A DNA stretch of 64,000 bases from Thunnus maccoyii (Eukaryota > Chordata > Actinopteri > Scombriformes > Scombridae): positions 6,014,001-6,078,000 of the forward strand of contig NC_056554.1 in NCBI RefSeq assembly GCF_910596095.1. The letters run 5' to 3'. A model generated the notes under the pieces. It was not told the origin of the DNA. It made no database searches and saw only the letters and a list, made by a program, of their open reading frames with translations. The first letter of the stretch is position 1; the number at the start of each line of letters is the position of its first letter. Position numbers and translations under genes: made by a program. Positions 1 to 11,988 of the stretch are shown here, piece after piece.

Positions 1-230
1 GGTGCCATTTTTAGTCCGGTCTCCAGCTCTTATAATACATCTATGCTCCACCCCCTCATTCATCCATGGTCACTTCTGGCTCCAAAAATCAAACATGGCG
101 AAGTCCAAATCTAAGGTGGCGATGGTCAAATCGCTACACTCGTGGCTTCAAAACGGCAGTTCGCAAACCAATGGGTGACGTCATGGTGACCACGTCCATA
201 TTTTTTGCAGTCTATGGTTGAATGTTGTGG
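1..230. repeat. fragment of a MITE-like element
   Basis: The end of this stretch (about 175-225: gtgacgtcatggtgaccacg, then a tccatat..cagtctatgg motif) resembles the terminal sequence of the complete element at 4264-4845. The left end runs off the window. There is no coding content. The class is unknown. Confidence 0.45.
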
Positions 231-2340
231 CTGGAGGGGCGCTGCACGTCTGTTGGTCGACCACCACCAGGTGAAGGTCACTTATCGTCTGTGCTGAAAG
301 TAACACGGTACTCGCTTGGTTAACTTCATGCCTCTGCCTTGCAAAACTGTGAATGGACACTGGAAAACGTTTGTGAAGGGAAGTCGTTCAACACTTTACG
401 AAACATTTGGTTAATTAGCACGGACATTCAAAAGAAACGGTCGGGAGAGTTAGCAGGTGTTGCTAATGATAACGGCTACCTACCTGTGTGAGACTGTGAA
501 AACTACGAAGTGGTGGACTGAGATAAGAAACGGATGGAAAACGTAGCTTCTCGGAAACTAAACCTGCTTTTCTTTGCTCTAAAAATATTCGTCCGTGTTG
601 TGGAAGACCTCAAATCCAGCGGGAAACGATATGATGCAGTTACAGCTCGCCATTATGAAGGACAGTGGGCTTCAAATACTGGTAGGTCAAACAAACAGTC
701 CTTCTTCTTTCTGCCTGCTGTGTGGCTTTCATGATGACAGAATGGCCCGCCGTGGCTTCCTGTATGAACATACGGTTGAAGTGCTTATATTGCTTGTAGT
801 ATTGGCCTGAATATAGCTGTTTGGTTTGTATTATACTCAGCATGAGTGATGTTTGTGAACTCAGCACCATGGACAGAGCTCACCAAGGCTTTGGATAACC
901 TTTGACATTATGTTGTGTAACTGTCTGTAATTATCAACTGGCTTGTTCTGCTGTGTGAGATTGGTGATTGATTGTATGACTTAAACGCCTCCTCTTTATT
1001 TAACCCATTATTTCACTTTAAACAGATGTAAGTTATAAAAATAATGATGGCTGAATTCTATTTAGTCGCTTCAGTTTCAGGGTCCTGGTATGGTTCAGTC
1101 AAATATAGCAGAGCCATCATTAAATATTATTAGTAACACCTGTGTTTTTCCTACTACAAGACAAAATGTCTGCTGTGAAAAAAGCCTGTTGTGAGGTAAA
1201 ATTATGACAACCTTAGCAGAGTGTGTGTGAGTTGTGTTGGACTGCTTTGGGCCAAACTCTGGCTGCTTTCAGTCTTATGTCTGAATGAACTTTTCACTGT
1301 GTTCAAAGTGTCTGAGCAACACGTCTTTTTCAGTATGGATGTCTTTAAGTGTTTGAGTGAAAGGCTTCAAAAGAGCAGACATGTATACTCACCTAGCTGA
1401 GCTGATGAAGGGAACTTGTGGCCTATAGAAGCCTTAAATGTTCAATGCCTAAACAAGGGGGGCAAAGATCATGGCTGCCTCTGGCTGTATAAATTTTAAC
1501 ATTATGGAAGTCAAAATGATCAGCTTTTTGACAGCAAGAAGACAAATCACTGAGTGAAGGCATGTTCAGGTTTAGTTAAGTTTTTCTTCCTGTTCTCTAC
1601 TAAAATCAATTCAGTGGTGGTCAGAAGGTGAGTTTCCTCCCATTTGCCAGAGTGGGAGAAATTTTGCATCTCTGTTGTTCATCTTTGCTGCAGCACAGTG
1701 TCTTCATGTTGTTTTGTGGCTTTTGTTTAAATTGTGAGAGTTACAGAGCTGAAGACCAGTCTTTCTGTGGTTGAGACTACTCTTTAGGCTGATACAGACA
1801 GTGCTGTTTGTTATCATAGTAAGCAGGGGCATAAATAAATCCATTTTTGACATAAATCCTAACATATTTATGCAGACACGTCAGAGGTATAAACTGAGCA
1901 GCTTTTGTACGCCTTGTACTGTGTAACTTTGCATTCCACTACGTGCTTCCAGGCTGCAAAAATTCAGTTTCAGGTTTGTGAATTGTGTGTTTTCGAAAAC
2001 AACTGCATCCTTTCAAGATTTATTCTTGCAGATTTGTGGCTTACTGCAGCAGGCCTCATGATTTTCACCTCAGTTGTGCTCAGACCACACTGTGCTGTGT
2101 CTTTCTGACAAAGTGGTTTGTCCTCCACTGCTGCAGACCTCCATTTTCTGTAACTCTAATCTAGACAGTCATCAGTGTTTTTAATGGCTCCTCTTCTATA
2201 AAACACAATCATATCAGAGTGAGATCTAAGGCAGATAAAATAAGTAAGAAAGGGATTTTGGCTGGAAAGTAAGAATTAAAACACACTTTACACTGTAAAG
2301 GAGATTTACATGAATCAGCACAACTTGAGTGAATATAGAA
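231..2340. other. no gene recognised upstream of A1 3' end
   Basis: I see no exon, RNA gene or recognisable transposon domain between 231 and about 2050. The short open frames at 534-870 have no recognisable motif and no splice context. From about 2057 the family A 3'-flank module begins (separate entry). Confidence 0.5.
2057..2260. repeat. family A 3'-flank module, copy 1
   Basis: The block contains cagaccacactgtgctg, then gacagtcatcagtgt, a ggctcctctt stretch, an aatcatat stretch and gcagataaaataag. The same order recurs at eight other places, usually just beyond a family A tail exon. Here it lies about 200 bp beyond the A1 stop codon. Confidence 0.6.
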
Positions 2341-2342
2341 TC

Positions 2343-2365
2343 TTTATTAGAAAATTTAATTTATT
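2343..2365 (-). terminator. poly(A) signals of A1
   Basis: Two TTTATT hexamers (AATAAA on the minus strand) at 2343-2348 and 2360-2365 lie 100-125 nt beyond the A1 stop codon. They suit a short 3' UTR. Confidence 0.5.
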
Positions 2366-2466
2366 GACAGTGATGGTAACATCTGCCACCCACATAAAAC
2401 CCCAACAAGATGGATTTAATAAAGCATCAGTTCCAGTCAGCGTTCAGTTTCAGTTGTTTGCTGAGT

Positions 2467-3653
2467 CTATCTGGTGGCAGCATAAATAACATTTGTCTCC
2501 ATCTCTCTCTCTGATGCAGGCCTTCTCCTAGTTTTTGCTTTTGGATGGAAACTCAGCGCTGCGTAGTTCAGGGCATCAGAGCCCAGATTCTGTAAATAAA
2601 AATATTTACAGTCACTCATCTCACATAGCTGAGTTTGTGAGAGAAAATAAAACCATGATTTGATAAATGAACCAGACAGCATATAAAAATAGACTTCGAT
2701 CACCTCACTGTGTTGTGGATTCTGTCCCTCAGTTTGAGCTAAATAATGGAAAGAGTAAAACTGGTCAGTTAATGGTTTTTAATCAAATATTTTTTAAAAT
2801 TAACACATTTAGGCAAACACAACGTTTTTCATTTGTAAACTTCATTAACTTAATTAAAACCAAATACAAGTACCTGTATGAAGTTTCCTTATTTTGACAA
2901 CCAGACCAATGATGACTAGAAGGAGGAAAACAGTCAGACCAACCAGGATTGCACTCATCAGCGTGCTTATTCCATCAAACACTTCTACAAGAGAGGTGAT
3001 TTATATTAAACTTTTTGTATAGTGTGTTACCTCTACTGGCTCAGTCCTTATTTTGACAGCAGCTAACAGGGAACATATCTGTTTGTTTTCAGTTAAAAGA
3101 AAGAAAAGAGCCTTACCTTGAACCTTTAAATATGTTGCACTGACAATAACTGGGTTTCCATCTGTTTTAAATCCACAGAAATACAGTCCAGAGTCAGATA
3201 AATCCACTTGTTTGATCTTGAGAAAGAGGGCAGTGGTGTTGGATGTCATATTAAATTTGTGATTTTGAAATCCATCACAAAATGAAACATTGGAATCAGA
3301 GCTGGCCATAGAGGAGATGCAGCTGGTGTTGGATCTGTTGGCCAGTCTGAACCAGTGTATGTGAATGGGAACACTGGAAAAGTTGGAGCACAGCAGTATG
3401 ACGTCTTCACCAGGCTGGACCTCCACAGTGTAAAACTCAGAAAGAGAGGCAGCGATACAACCTGAAACAAACATCAAGTCATTTATTCATAGGCTAGTTA
3501 TTCAGCAGAACCAAAGAACACATATTATGTTATTAATGAGTATTTTGTAAGTTTCAGTGCTGGTAAGTTACTGTATTGAAGTTAATTGTTATATTGAGTA
3601 AAAATCTGGTAGATATGCTTACAGAGTAAAGTCGTTACCAAGGTGAAGTTCAT
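2467..3653 (-). CDS. A1: single V-set Ig inhibitory receptor with ITIM
   Basis: Exons (minus strand): 3653-3623 leader, 3461-3117 V domain, 2984-2874 TM, 2738-2704 short tail exon, 2589-2467 tail with stop. All junctions have AG/GT. The phases (1,1,1,0) join to 214 codons. The V domain has Cys35, Trp47 and Cys106 (DLSDSGLYFC), plus a second likely disulfide pair, Cys58 and Cys72 (SCISSM / FCDGF). N-glycosylation sites include NFS, NRS, NVS, NMT and NTT. The TM segment (about 133-154) has no charged residue and is followed by KIRK. The tail carries LNYAAL (Tyr183), a consensus ITIM, and ends VIYAATR. A plasma-membrane inhibitory receptor is inferred; the ligand is unknown. Unlike A2-A5 it has no acidic stalk exon. 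The V domain lacks an FGxGT J-like motif, so it is not a canonical NITR; CD300-like is an alternative label. Confidence 0.85.
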
Positions 3654-4263
3654 CTTTGTGCATATGGTAGGACTGCACCACTGCTATGTCTGTAACTGAA
3701 CTGTGCTCCAGCAAGCGTGGTCTCAGCGTAAAGAGACAAAGTGTTCCTTTGTTCTTCCGGGTGCTCAGACGGACAACTTAGATACTTTAAAGAGTCTGGG
3801 TGCTGCAAGGAACTTTAAATAATCTTTAAAAAACCTTTAAATAATCTGGGTAATGTTATCTATTCCCTGTGTTTACAGGATATTGTCATACATTTCTTTT
3901 GAGTTTTTTTCAGTCCATTTAACCCAAGGATAGCCCAGTTTCACCAGTGGGAGTTACATACCTGGTAACATAGCATGAAGCAGCCTACAGTATCATATGC
4001 CTTGATCATGAAGGTTTTTTTTTAGGTGTCCTTTTATACAATTTTGACTACCAATGAAAAATGAGTTTCTGTGGTCATTTATTGAGAAATTTATAAATCA
4101 ATTAATTCATGTAATTTGATCTGATGCTGAAACAAATCTGTAAACAATGCATCGAAACCAGTATAATTCAAATCTTAAACTCTCATCTAACAAACAAAAT
4201 ATTTGTACCCTCTGTTAACCTGAACCTTAAGAATGTTCATTGTTCTGCAGTTGCTCTGCTCTC
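3654..4263. other. A1 5' flank, no gene seen
   Basis: The first 110 bp contain the family A promoter-like block (ctgtgctccagcaagcgtgg, then gcgtaaagagac). Beyond that the sequence is AT-rich and holds nothing I recognise. Confidence 0.4.
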
Positions 4264-4845
4264 CACAGACTGTATATAAGGATGGACATCATGACAGCTC
4301 CCCAAAAGTGAAGCCAAAATACCTCAAACACCCCCTGATGGCCGGTTGCAGTATAGGCCATAAATCCCCCCCCCCCCCCCCATGTTAGAGGATGGGACAT
4401 GAACCAAACTAAAAAATGGAAAAATATGGTTTCTATCATTTAAGGTAGTTCTTATCACACTATTTGTTCAAGTACTCATTTGTTTGTGATATTTGTGATA
4501 TTTGATGATATAAAAAGGGGGTGTGACATCACAATTGACAGCTGTGATTGACAGGCGCCCTCAAAACTCTGTCAGAGTGACCGCAGCAGTTTCTGAAGGA
4601 AGACACTAATGCACATTTTCATTTGTGATTCACTACCAGCTGCAGCTGCTAGTTACCGACTGGTTTTGGCTGGCTTACCTCTCCATCGTGACCATCATCC
4701 CGCCTCCCGACTCTGCACAGACTCTAGTTTTAAATTACATCACACATGAAAGATGGCAGCTCCCGAAAAAGAGAAATTTTGGCTTCACTTTTGCATAACG
4801 ACAGGATGTGGAGACGCGTCATCCATATCTATATACAGTCTATGA
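4264..4845. mobile_element. non-autonomous MITE-like element
   Basis: The termini are imperfect inverted repeats: cagactgtatataaggatgg at the left and atccatatctatatacagtc at the right. The 580 bp interior has no coding capacity and includes a poly-C run at about 4368-4382. A partial copy lies at 1-230. Class not determined. Confidence 0.55.
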
Positions 4846-5479
4846 TATACCCTAGTGAAATGTTGGGAAGGTACTAAGATATGAAAAAATCAATACTGCC
4901 CAAGACTAGATTGTACCAGTTATAATAGTTAAAGTTTAAATCTTACCTGACCAGTGATTATTATTGGATTCATGCCTGCAAGGCTCATTAGTAGGTTCAA
5001 ATCATATAAATGCATGTCACCGTAGAGATGGATGGGACCTGCACTGCTGTAGTTTTGATGTGATCTGTCATTTCAAGACATGCAAACTGGAGCCAAGTGA
5101 ATGCTTTGATATGAGGCTGTGAAAGTGTCACCTTGCTACAGGGATCTTCTCACAAAAATGTAGAAATGTGAGTTTGTGGGAGTGTAATAAATTTGAACTG
5201 TGATGAGGGGAGCAGTGACACAGTTTGACAGTGGTTTACCACTAACAGGATGTTCATCTCTACAAATACCAAAAACATCTTCACTGTATAGGGTTTTTCT
5301 ACTCTTGAGAAGATCAAGGCCTTTGTTGTGTTTGATTGTGATACAGAGCACTAAAGGCCAAACTTCCACTGGCTGAGACCTCATTAATGATACAGGTATA
5401 CATACCTCACTGATACAGACAGTGTTGTTTGTTAGCACATTGGAAAAATGCACTAATGGAGAGATTACTGCTACCTAAC
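4846..5479. other. no gene; dispersed duplication-unit remnants
   Basis: No exon is recognised. Short stretches such as gaggggagcagtgacacag (about 5205) recur near 25975, in front of A3's 3' flank. I read this as decayed intergenic sequence of the array. Confidence 0.35.
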
Positions 5480-5590
5480 ATTTCTGAATAATTAATAATA
5501 ATAATAATTCAAATGATAATAATAACTTTATTTGAATAGCACCTTTCATACAAGAAATGCAGCTCAAAGTGCTTTGCAACAAAAGAAATT
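5480..5590 (-). mobile_element. LINE/SINE 3' tail
   Basis: On the minus strand the sequence reads as the 3' end of a fish retroposon: an AAGCACTTTGAGCTGC stretch, GAAAGGTGCTATTCAAATAAAG, then an (ATT)n tail. A similar tail ends the LINE fragment at 44619. Confidence 0.5.
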
Positions 5591-6560
5591 ACATGCATCA
5601 AGTGCTTCATGTGGGAAGGACATAAAAAGACGATAACAGCATGAAAAAAACACTAATGTAACAAGATGGAAAATAAATCTACTCAATAAGATAAAATAAA
5701 AATAAGATAAAATAAAGTGAAAATACAATACATAGAATGCGTACTTCAGTGGTGGCAATTTGAGACTTAAGCAAAAACTCTGAAAGTATTTCGCCATGTG
5801 TATACAGACGGCGCCTAGGACCCTGAAGTCATAAGCATAACAGAACCTCACTTTCCCCCACAGACTTATTAGCAGTCTTGATTAACCGAAATCACCCCAG
5901 AACGTCTTCCCACAGGTTTAACCTCACTGTGGGTCTTTATCTGTGTCGGGCGCAACACGAAGTTGCCCCAGAAAGAACCATCCTTAGTGGTGCTGTGGGA
6001 GTAGAAGTCTTTTGTCAAACCTACAAACCACTGACCTCAGCACCTATGTAACATAAGATAGAAAATGAAACCCACTTGGTATCAATAATAAAAATAAGAT
6101 AAAATGAAGTGAAAATACAATTCATAGAACACATACTAATGTTGTTTAACCTCACTGTGGGTCTTATCTGTGTATGATGCAACCCAAAGCTGCCTCAGAA
6201 AAAAACATCCTTAGTGGTGCTGTTGGGGTTAAAAAAAACACACCACAGTCTTTTTGCTCTAACATACCAACCACTGACCTCACCAGCTATGTAAAATAAG
6301 ATGAAAAATGAAATCCACTTGATAATAATAATAAAAATAAGATTAAATAAAGAGAAAATATAATGAAGCCCACTTGATAGTAAAAATAAGATAAAAATAG
6401 ATAAAGTAAAACTAAAAATACATAGAATGTGTAATATAAGATGGAAGATAAAGCCCACTGACACATGAAATAGAATTAATACTGAATAATAAAAAGAGAA
6501 TAAAATATAATAAAAACAAGTTAAAACATAGAATACATATAATAAAGGAAAATACAAGGG
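5591..6560. repeat. AT-rich low-complexity block with a repeated unit
   Basis: Runs of gataaaataaa/aatacatagaa alternate with a longer unit (ttaacctcactgtgggtct to catccttagtggtgctg) found at about 5919-5995 and again at about 6147-6225. The long minus-strand open frame here is compositional (Phe, Ile, Leu and Tyr only) and is not called as a gene. Confidence 0.5.
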
Positions 6561-8130
6561 GTCAGAATCTTTAGGTATCTCATGATTTGATTCAGATTCT
6601 TGGTGTCTGAATGAATAGAAAAGGTTTTAGTCTCTTACTCTAGTACACTGTGTGCCAAACTATTCATTGGTGCCCTTAGTCCACTGAAATGCAATATGAA
6701 ACATAACTGGCAGTTTAGATATATGATCTTGATGAAGGTAACTGTCAGAAGAGAAAAGCATGTGAGAGTACACAGATTTTAAAAAGTTATCTGGATTAAT
6801 TCATTAATTAATTAATTTGAAAGCATTTTACAGTTCTCTGTTTGTATGAGAATAACAAAATGAAAGTGTAATTCACTGACCAACATCGCTGGTTAATGTC
6901 TTTGGTAAAAACAGAAGTTGGTGTGTTCGCCCTGCAGTAAGGGGAGGGGGAGGAGTGCTCTGTTGTGTTGTTATTAATGTCATGTCTCTGGCGATGGAGA
7001 GCAGCCTCTCTGCTGCACCGTTAGCTCTGGGGAAAGCCATTGTTGTCCAAGACGCTGAACACATTCAGGGATTTAGAGGTGAAAAAGACTGTACACAGTT
7101 ATTTTTTTCGCCTCAGAGTTGGTTTAAGTACTGCAGTGTGTGTTGGTCAGCTGGTCTTGTTTGTTACTGCTGGAGTTCACTGCTCTCCTCTGCTATCATT
7201 AGTCTCTGGGTGATGGTGTATAAAGTATTCACACTATACTTCACATTCAACTCGCAAAGGTAATTATTTAGTCATTAAGTAATTTAAAAAAGCCCAACTA
7301 CTGCCTTTTTTGAAGATGAACTACAAGATACCTCTACCGTGTGTGTGTTGTAGACTGTCCGGGTGTTGCACTGTCTTCCCAAATGAGTTCTGCTGTGAAA
7401 GTAATAAAAGACCAAATGATTGGATTATCATTTTAATAAGGAATTGTGGAAGGCAGACCAGTACTTTTTTGTCCTGTTACTTTGAATTGGAAAAGGGGAA
7501 TGTTCTCTTGTTATTCTTGAGGAGGCCTACTTCTCTCTCCCATCCTGGATTAGGTCTAAATAAGGAAATAAGGGTTTTAGCATAAGCAAAACCATTTAAG
7601 GGGTCAGAGGTCAGATCCTGGCTTGGGGGCCTTGGTTTCCGGAGCCTTGGGGAAATATGACTCTCATGTAACATACATGTGCATGCAGATGTATATCTCG
7701 TGGCTGTGTGCCATTGGCTGTAATCATATTAGCTGATACATTGACCATTCAGAAACTGATACGTTGTTCCTTCAGAAACTCTAATAGATTAGGTTTGCTC
7801 TTTGTTTGTTGAGACAAGCTGATGCCAGATCTTTGTGTGAGATCTGCCTACTTATTGCACAATAATAATTTTTAACCTTCAACCCAGAAGGGAATCTCAA
7901 AATAGATTTTTGAGATTTGTGAGTCGATTCAGAAACGTTGAAGATAAGAATCGTGATTCTTAAGTGAATATGTTTTTTCAGCCACCCCTAATACGTTGAT
8001 ATCACTGTTAAAAAACAGTTACTCTGTGTTTTTCAAAGGCTTCTCCATTTGGTCTGCTTGGCAGAAGAAAGTAAGTCAGTATCCATTGCTCCGTTTCAGA
8101 TTTTATTCTTGCAAAACTTGCTTAACAGAC
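6561..8130. other. no gene recognised
   Basis: No Ig exon or transposase motif was found. Around 7870-7990 there is a stretch (ttgagatttgtgagtcgattc to agccacccctaat) that resembles dispersed fish repeat ends. Open frames near 6955-7585 lack recognisable domains. Confidence 0.35.
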
Positions 8131-8195
8131 TCACGATGTTCACCTCAGTTGTGTTCAGACCACACTGTGCTGTCTCTTCCTTTCAAACACATGTG
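8131..8195. repeat. family A 3'-flank module, copy 2 (partial)
   Basis: The sequence gttcacctcagttgtgttcagaccacactgtgctgtctcttcc matches the start of the other module copies. The downstream half (gtcatcagtgtcc..) is missing, so the unit is truncated. Confidence 0.5.
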
Positions 8196-8950
8196 GTAAA
8201 CAAATCGGTGTGCTTTGGACATGGATGACATGGTTTCTGTTGTTTGTATGTCATGCTCTGTTAGCATATAGATAAGGACAAAGGTAGGATGCCACACACA
8301 TTCCTGCTAACTGCAGAGGGCAGTAATGCTAGTATATAGTACATGCAAGCTATATGATGCCCCTTGATTTCACACGGTGATGCTAAACAACAATTGATGG
8401 CGAGAAAGCTCCAAGACAGCTACCCAATTTAAACATTCATATAAGTAAGTTTTTTCTGTAATCCTTTAAACATGGCTACAATAGCCACATTTCAATGACT
8501 AGTTCACCTTTTGTGACCTGTGCCACCTGTTTTTTCTTTTATATTGTTGTCTAGTGGGGACGTTGAGGATGTTATATGTTTCTGAATCATATTGAAAAAC
8601 CCCCTGATTCAAATTTGGGATTTGTGTTAGCTTAATGTTCAGCCCAGTTTATAGATGTTTATAATGGTAAAGAAAATAAGAAAATAAGTAAATCTCCAAA
8701 AACTAATATTTGGTTGAGCAAACATTCTCATCCTAAGGCCCATTTTCTGGGACTTATATAGCATGATTTTCATCAGTAGATTTCTCCCAGTTGTCATGTT
8801 GAATTTTAAATTTCTATTTTTTTGGGGAGGACTTTAAGCTAACATTGATTAATAGTGTGGGTGAGATTGTTTTCTCAACTGCTGTTTTCATGGTCAAGAC
8901 AAAGCTTTGAACCCTAGGTAACATTTGGTAATTGACAGCCAACCAACCAG

Positions 8951-9640
8951 AGACTTAAAGCTGTTATCAAGGTAAAGGTCTTCATGGTGCGTATGACAAA
9001 GCTCTGCAATGTCCGTACTTGATGTGTGACCCAGGAAGGTTGCTCTCAACATAAAGAGGCGGGCTGTTTTCTTGTTTCTTGTCCTGTTCCTCAAACTGAC
9101 ATTAATGCTCTCAGGAAACGCATATTGACACAGATGTTTGGCCTCAGTTAGAACAAGACAGTTATTTTTCATACAATTTTATTTAAAAATAAATAATCTT
9201 CAACCTAAATTACACACAATATAGTGAAGAAAGATATATTGAATAAGACAGTGTTCCTCCTAGGTTGATTGCTTTGGGGCAGTGTTGGGGTTGAGGGGCT
9301 TTGGGTGGCTGATGAAAAACTCGGGCGACACTCAGCAGCCAGACATTTCTCTGTTCTCTGTGTAAGAGCAGTTGAGATTGACACTAAAATGAGAATAGCT
9401 GGTCCACCTTAAGGGTCAGTCCACCTTAAGTGAGCCTGGCCAGGTTAGGCTAACTCACTGTTGCTAACTCCGGGGCTAACCCCCTTCAGTAATACTGCTA
9501 AACTTTTCCTCTGCTGTGCTCACATTCACCATCGCTTTTCTGCCACTCGCTCAACTACACATTCACTATGCTGCCACATTATGCGCTGCCCTTTTCCTTA
9601 AAGCAGCTACACTACTCTCATAACACACCTTTCACATAGA
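8951..9640 (-). pseudogene. relic leader exon and 5' flank of a family A gene
   Basis: Minus-strand 8985-8951 reads like the A3/A5 leader (Met-Lys-Thr-Phe-Thr-Leu-Ile-Thr-Ala-Leu-Ser-Leu), but the sequence breaks before the splice donor and no V exon follows. Upstream, 8986-9640 matches the 5' flanks of A3 (28313-28920) and A5 (43128-43430), including the aacataaagaggcgggctg block. This relic marks the left border of the tandem duplication. Confidence 0.65.
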
Positions 9641-10249
9641 TGTCCGTTGATGAATGAGGAGAGGGAGGATGACTCAAAACAATTCCATGGTAACGTAGGA
9701 TGTTATGCTCGCAAAGTGTGTGAGTGAAAATCATTAGTAGACCATTGATATTTATGATTGCGTGAAATTTTAGCAGTGGCGCTCATGAACATAGTAGAAA
9801 CACTGTAAAAAAATCTGATTTCATCTTCATATCTGAAACAGGAGATTCACATAACACATAATCTCACTTATAAAAAGGTCCTCATCAGATTATTGAGAGT
9901 TGTCAGGAAATGTAACGCTAAGAGTCAGTCAACACTCTTTGACTGAATAACAGCAAGTTACACAAGTTTATATAAAAGTCGACATTATAATGTTAACACA
10001 GAACAGTGATCTTAAATGTAGTTGCACTGAAATCCATTGGGAAAGAAATACATTGTTGTTAGTTTCATTTCACTTGAATAAAGTACTGTTGTGATCTGTG
10101 TTTACATGACATTCATACATCTCTATGTCTATAACAAAATCCAAATCTCAAACTCAAACTCAGCCAGCTAGTAAAGATGGATAAGGATCATTGTTATGAA
10201 GTAGCATCCTAATATTTTTTACATTACATTGTTATTTATTAACATTATT
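9641..10249. other. array 5'-flank sequence, no gene
   Basis: Positions about 9880-10160 match 46480-46770, beyond the A5 leader, so this is ordinary unit sequence. The match defines the empty site for the DIRS-like insertion at 43435-46479. Confidence 0.5.
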
Positions 10250-10422
10250 TACCTTGTGAGGCAGCTGGATTCATGAGACCCTGAGATCAAGCAAGAATCC
10301 ATCTTGTCAGGCTTCAAGTTATACGCTTGTGTCTGAGCCAACAGTAGTTCAGACTAATCAGCATCCTATGAGGATCTTCGCATGATCTTGGGATCTTGCA
10401 GATCCAGCTGCCTCGCAAGGTA
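10250..10422. mobile_element. 173 bp palindromic MITE, Tc1/mariner-like
   Basis: The ends are near-perfect inverted repeats (ccttgtgaggcagctgga and tccagctgcctcgcaagg), each flanked by TA. A TA target duplication suits Tc1/mariner mobilisation. The element has no coding capacity. Confidence 0.6.
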
Positions 10423-10691
10423 AGATGCTGATAGACGGTGATAGTTGGTTCATCCAATCACCTGCCAAGTATGGTTAGAAAGTGCCTGCCCTTTTCCAAA
10501 CAGTTTCCAAGGACGACTTCTAAGGTGGTTCTGTGTAACAAACCATGTGGTACGTCAGGTTAGGACATTATTGCCGACTGATGAGAATATTTGCTCTCAT
10601 TAAGACAGGATCATAATAAAAGCTTGTGGCCCTTAAACCAGCTGCCACACATTGTGACTGTGATTTAGCTACAAACCTGTAGTGTTCCACT

Positions 10692-10768
10692 GTCATACTT
10701 GATGAGTGGATGAATGTTGTGCTTGGATGTTGTGTTTATTCCAGTGCTTTCCAATGGGATTAATGTCA
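10692..10768. repeat. direct repeat, first copy
   Basis: About 75 bp (tcatacttgatgagtggatg to ccaatgggattaatg) recurs at 11798-11874 with few changes. Confidence 0.5.
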
Positions 10769-11079
10769 TAGGAATGTGATGACCTAAATGTTTTGGGAAC
10801 ATTTGTTGCACAATAGTAATTACTTATTACTTTACTTGAATAATAATTACTTTAAAAACAGCAAGGCCTTTGGTTTTTGTGGTTATGGCTGAAAACCAGT
10901 CTCCCTGTGGTTTAGACTTTACTGTTGCTGTTTGTTGTCTGATGGTTATTTCTACACTTTGTTTCTCCAAAACATCTGTACAAATACAGCTGCAGATTGT
11001 GTTTTATCCTCACGACCAAAGCAACGAGGCCAGTGTTCACTTTTTCTTTTTAGACTTTCTCACAGATTTGTGAGTTCAG

Positions 11080-11195
11080 AAGCATCATGATGTGTTCAGA
11101 CCACACTGTGCTGTTTCCACTGTGAAATACTTCAACTCTCCCTATACTCTGTGTAGTCATCAGTGTCCAAAGGACAAGACAATAGATAATAATAA
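11080..11195. repeat. family A 3'-flank module, copy 3
   Basis: It contains gttcagaccacactgtgctg, then ctctccctata and gtagtcatcagtgtcc. No tail exon is recognisable beside it, so it probably marks a lost gene. Confidence 0.5.
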
Positions 11196-11797
11196 AAAAG
11201 ATTTTTGACAAGTGAAGGTAAAAATAAAGAGGCAACAAAACTCGTCATTAACAAGAAGATGTACATTTTAATGAGATGCAGGAAGAAAGTTTTAGCTGAT
11301 CTTTCATGTTGTCATGAGGTGAACCACTGTCTTTAAAGATGATTATGGCAACATTCTTCAGATGTTATTCACAATTTTTAGACAGTATTTCATCATAATC
11401 ATAATTTGGCTGTTTGATTGTTTAAATAGGCCACATGTCGGTTTCACATATCTGTCAGCAGCTAAATTACACTTTACATCATTCATAAGTTTAAAAGCAT
11501 ACTATGCAGGATTTGTTGGTTGGTGTTTGTAAACAGAGTATTCAAAGTTGGCTCCTCCTCCCCGGCTCAACGATTGACAGAGAGAGAGCAGCAGTGGTCA
11601 AGCAAGGCAGAGAGCAAATGAAGTGAAGGAGCGGCGGTAGTGAGAACAAAGCCGTGAATCAGAGATAAAACGTTACTTTCTGATTGTTTCACGGCGGTTA
11701 CGTTCTTAAGCAATAAACTAATTAACTCACTAATTAATTCCAGTTCATTCTACTCCCTTGTCTTCAGTTACTGTCAGTAAATTCAGCATGATGGCAC

Positions 11798-11874
11798 TGT
11801 CATACTTGATGATTGGATGAATGTTGTGCTTGGATGTTGTGTTTTTTCCAGTAGTGTTCAATGGGATTAACACC
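11798..11874. repeat. direct repeat, second copy
   Basis: Second copy of the 75 bp repeat at 10692-10768, about 1.1 kb away. Confidence 0.5.
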
Positions 11875-11942
11875 ACAACCGTGCACTTGAGTATCGATAG
11901 ACATGGAGAACATTTTGAGAGTAATTCAATGTCAGTACTTAC

Positions 11943-11988
11943 TGAGACTGCAGAGAAGTAAAGCTGTAATCATAGTAAAGCTCATCAT
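11943..11988 (-). pseudogene. orphan leader exon of family A
   Basis: A 46 nt exon begins ATGATG and encodes a hydrophobic leader (MMSFTMITALLLCSL). It ends in phase 1 at a GTAAGT donor, as in A2 and A4. No V exon follows downstream. The corresponding leader in copy 2 (30300-30345) still has a damaged V exon, so copy 1 lost it by deletion. Confidence 0.65.

Noticed and set aside
6195-6557. Long minus-strand open frame rich in Phe/Ile/Tyr, membrane-protein-like
   Set aside because: It lies in low-complexity gataaaataaa-type sequence; the hydrophobicity is a product of base composition, and there is no splice or promoter context.
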